From assembly GCA_009746045.1 (NCBI GenBank), contig RPFO01000382.1, positions 36,001 through 100,000 of the forward strand: a stretch of DNA of 64,000 bases, in the 5' to 3' direction. A model generated the notes under the pieces. That model searched no databases. It saw only the letters and a list, made by a program, of their open reading frames with translations, and had not been told where the DNA came from. Below are positions 60,685 through 64,000 of the stretch, piece by piece. Origin of the DNA: Mesostigma viride (lineage: Eukaryota > Streptophyta > Mesostigmatophyceae > Mesostigmatales > Mesostigmataceae). Every line of letters starts with the position of its first letter. Within the stretch, counting starts at the first letter, position 1. The translations under genes and the position numbers were made by a program.

Positions 60685-62702
60685 AAAAACTGATAGCCTT
60701 GTCTGAAGGTGTGTGCGTGAATGGCACATGTGCATCGTCGGGGGGAGTTTTCTCAAGAGCCACATGTGGTAGTGTAAGGTGGGCATGCTTAGTGCGTACG
60801 GGTGGGAGGGACAAGAGGTGCAGAAGTTGACGGCTTTTGACCTTGGGAAATGACACGGCACACATAAGACAACAAAGTGATAATTTTAATGTCTTTACTG
60901 GTGTACTGTCAATTTCTCCGAGCCAACGGCCGTTGGACTCTCGAAACTCTCCTGTCTACAAAGTGTGTGCGTGCGATGGCACTTGTTCCATGTGCCGGGG
61001 GGGGGTGAGAAATCTGTCGTTCATTAATTTGTGCCTCGTCGGGGTGGGCATGCATGAATTTGTGCCTCGTCGGGGTGGACATGCATGAAAGCATTTTCAT
61101 TGGTACTCGGGGTTCAATATTTTTGTCTTGCTGTTGAAACGTCGACGTGCTCTTCTCCTGCTCTTTTTTTTTCCTACTCAACGGCCGTTGGTGCTTTTAA
61201 ACTTGCCCAGCGTTATGACTAGGATGCCCTTCTTTACTGCTAGCCACCGCCCCTTGTGTACAATGCTAGAATTAGGCCGGGGTAATGGTACACGTCCACC
61301 GCGTCCCCAGTGCAAGGTTCGTGAATGCGCTGGTTCGTAAAAAATTCGGCACTTGGAAGGTTCGAACACCTGACCCCACTTTCGTTATTTCAACATGCCC
61401 TGAACGAAAAAGCTGCGTAAAGGATACATTAACCGTTCCCTGTTATTCTTGATTATATTATTGCGATATCATGGACGTACACACGCGGTTGGTGGTCCGT
61501 ACTTGCCAACTGCACTTGCAAACTGACTGACTGACTGCCTCCGTTACGCACTTGCGTGTGTTTCCGTACTTGCCAACTGAACTTGCAAACTGACTGAATG
61601 ACTGCCTCCGTTACGACTAACAAGTGAACGACGAGTGAGCTACTAAAGTTTTGTTCAGTTCATTGTGTCTATATGTACATAGCCGTTTCTTCAAAACCGT
61701 TGCGTGGATACCTTGATTCTGGGTTCGCTGATACTTGTTTCCCATTTTAAATCTCCCGTCCATAATTGGATACATGTAATGTAGGAGGATACCCACTTGC
61801 CCGAAATCCGCGTAACGGGTGATTAGTACTGCTGTAAGCGGAACCACAGACAAATCTGTCTAACGGGCTAACATTATTGTCCTTCATGTACTGGTTTTTG
61901 CACGCAGGACGCCATTCGCAACACCGCCTGACGGAGTCGGATGGACCGGACGTGCGTGAGGCTGCTGTTCACAGTCGTGAAGTTGGCAGACATTAATATC
62001 AACACGGTCACGAGAATTCGTCCAGAGAATAATTGATGCTTGTGACGTGCTCGACGGCTGCGATGACCGAGATGATGCGTGTAGTGCACAGCGTCCGAGA
62101 CGTCGCGACACCCGTGGCTGTCCTGTTGATGCGAACGCACGGTGACGAGACGGAGCCCATTATATAGGTGGATTACAAGTTAGAACGGCCCTCGCGGTTG
62201 CACTGTTTAATCGCGAACGTGGATTTTGCGGAGCCGACGGCCGTTGGGGATTGGAAATCTGATGATATCGGGGCTGCGCACGACATCGAGGAACTGGGGA
62301 TCGACGTAGGTCTACAGGCTCACTTGTCCGTCAACATGTATGGCCTCGCTTGACTGTCATCATCTTGACATGTACATAACTAGTTCATATACCATGCATT
62401 TGACACTGCCTGCACGTGGATTTTCCAGACATACATTGAGGGTAATTATAACTCGAAAGCACTACGTACGATTGAGACGTCCGGTCGTAGAGCAGATGCA
62501 CTGGAGCTTTCTGATCTTCCAATTGATGGGTCTGTAATTATGTAAGATATTCAGATATCGCGATGACTCGAGCATCGATGCATGGAATGTAATAATGTAT
62601 TTCATTCAATTATACATCCAATTTAACTCCGCAATTGAGGGGCACACATGTCCATCAGCCCGAGACAACATTTCCCAAGTAATTTTCGATTAGTGATTTA
62701 GT

Positions 62703-63341
62703 GTGGGCCTTCCCACCCGCATCGGCCTTGCCTGGGCCAAGCTCCGTTCGCTCACACCCTACTGGCGCTCGAAGGGCCTGAGCGGGCACCGCAAGCGCAT
62801 GCTCTTCAAGGTCCTCGTCCTCACGGTGCTCACGTATGGCGCCGAGGCGTGGACCCTCCCACCCAAGCTGGCAGCTCGGCTAGACGGCACGGTTTACAGG
62901 ATGCTCCGCCAGGTCCTTAACGTAGGTTTTTCCGAGCGTCCGTCATCAGAATCTTTGTATCATGGCATGCCTCGTGTTTCGGACGAGATTAGGCAGCGTA
63001 GGATAGCATTTGTAGGACACCTTGCCCGCACCAGCCAGGTCGACACCACCCTCGGTCTGGCCGGCCCCCAGCGGCTTGGCCAGCCAGGGCGGCACATTCT
63101 GACCTGGCCTGGCCCAGAGGACATTCCCAAACGGGTAGGGAAACCTGTCACGAACTACGTTCAGATGTTGCTGGACGACCTAGTGGTCCCAGCCCAGTTT
63201 GAGCACCGCATCCACTCTCTCTCCCGTCTTTGGACTGTCATGCAGGACAAGACGCGGTGGAAGAAGATTGTCAAGGCGCACACGCCCGACCCTGTGGGCA
63301 AGCCACCTCCCCCCAAGCGGAGGCGGCGTTTTGATGAGTAG
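62703..63341 (+). pseudogene. non-LTR retrotransposon RT C-terminal fragment, B2 copy
   Basis: Encodes the same 212 residues as 48832-49470. The following 3' region and the left end of the candidate TTAA element (CTCGCGTTA at about 63480) are also present before the window ends. Confidence 0.75.
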
Positions 63342-64000
63342 TGTAGTTAGGTTTCTCTAGATAGCTTAGAGTTAGTATAGTTCGATCACGCGGCTTCCTC
63401 CACCCCATCCATCATGGAATATGTGCTACATGTCCTCCCCACGGCGGCATGTTATAATTTAATTTTTAATTTAATTTAACTCGCGTTAGCACAATTATAA
63501 CGCAATTTTTTGCGTTATAACACTTTATTTCAATTAAACACATCTAATGAAGCAAGCATGATATGGGGTATCTGAGGCCAGTTATGAATTCTCTGAGATA
63601 TATAAAAAAATGTGGTATATGGTCTTGGCATGTAATTCTCAGCCTGGCTATGTGAAATTGTAACTTGAAGTCACATGGGTCTTGTAAACTAAGACCCCCT
63701 CATGTAGCCAAGAGGCTGCAAGGAACATGGGTCATGCAATGCAAAGCCCAATTTTTTTGGGTTATAGTCAACTCATGTGGAGTCTCCCACGTCAAGGTCA
63801 GACCCAAATAAGCAGTGTAGCTATTTTCCCCACACCTTCAAAGATATAACGCTACAACGCCATAGCACTCCAGGCATGCAGTGAGCTTCAAGCCTACCAT
63901 CCCCAAAGTGCCTTCATAGGGGCAAAACCTTGATAGCGGTTTCTTAGGGGATGACATAGCAGCGGGGAAACGTAACGTGCCAATGCTAGATGACATCTGC

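Larger units (their letters stand above)
53850..64000. repeat. large segmental duplication, copy B2 (continues past window end)
   Basis: Near-identical to 38742-50129, in the same orientation, without the 1229-bp foldback insertion. The few differences seen include one extra G at ~58364, one fewer CACGCA hexamer at ~59700, and T for G near 60899. Confidence 0.93.

Overview
The window is eukaryotic nuclear repeat DNA, not prokaryotic. It contains an LTR retrotransposon with Ty1/copia-type reverse transcriptase, fragments of LINE-type retroelements, and tens of kilobases of satellite, and I recognise no host protein gene. The lineage cannot be fixed from this sequence. A degenerate organelle-type tRNA-Ser makes a photosynthetic protist or alga possible, but that is inference.

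Layout. Two copies of one retrotransposon lie head to head at the left end. The left copy (1-4999, minus strand) is cut by the window edge and frameshifted. The right copy (5406-15187, plus strand) is complete, with LTRs identical by eye, a 5-bp target duplication (GCTGC), a primer-binding site and a purine tract, but it carries an internal 1277-bp tandem duplication. Both sit inside a 40-bp minisatellite that also fills 5000-5405 and about 15188-40212. The array has higher-order structure (a 6291-bp super-repeat and ~1.0-kb and 400-bp sub-repeats). Its monomer has no stop codon in any of six frames, so it produces enormous open frames that I regard as non-genes.

The array is interrupted at 18723-19270 by a foldback insertion made of two ~207-bp perfect hairpins around a ~131-bp tRNA-like core. 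A larger relative with four hairpins and three cores lies at 45321-46549. Both have 3-bp target duplications, and both are absent from an otherwise near-identical paralogous copy in this same window, so they are recent insertions.

From 38742 a second large structure begins. A segment of at least 10 kb (38742-50129) recurs almost unchanged at 53850-64000, where the window ends. Each copy holds satellite, a 1463-bp unknown element with a 549-bp deletion derivative abutting it, more satellite, an AC-rich microsatellite, a tRNA-Ser remnant, a stretch rich in the palindrome CCAACGGCCGTTGG, and the C-terminal part of a LINE reverse transcriptase. Between the copies are a candidate TTAA-flanked inverted-repeat element enclosing a nuclease-like ORF (50160-50741) and an ~830-bp CCCA/CATC microsatellite.

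The proteins supported are the Gag-integrase polyprotein, the frame-shifted protease/RT/RNase H of the copia-type element, and two LINE-related fragments. The striking biology is structural: repeated insertion into one motif of the satellite monomer, unusual domain order and LTR ends in the copia-type element, and hairpin elements whose two arms vary together.
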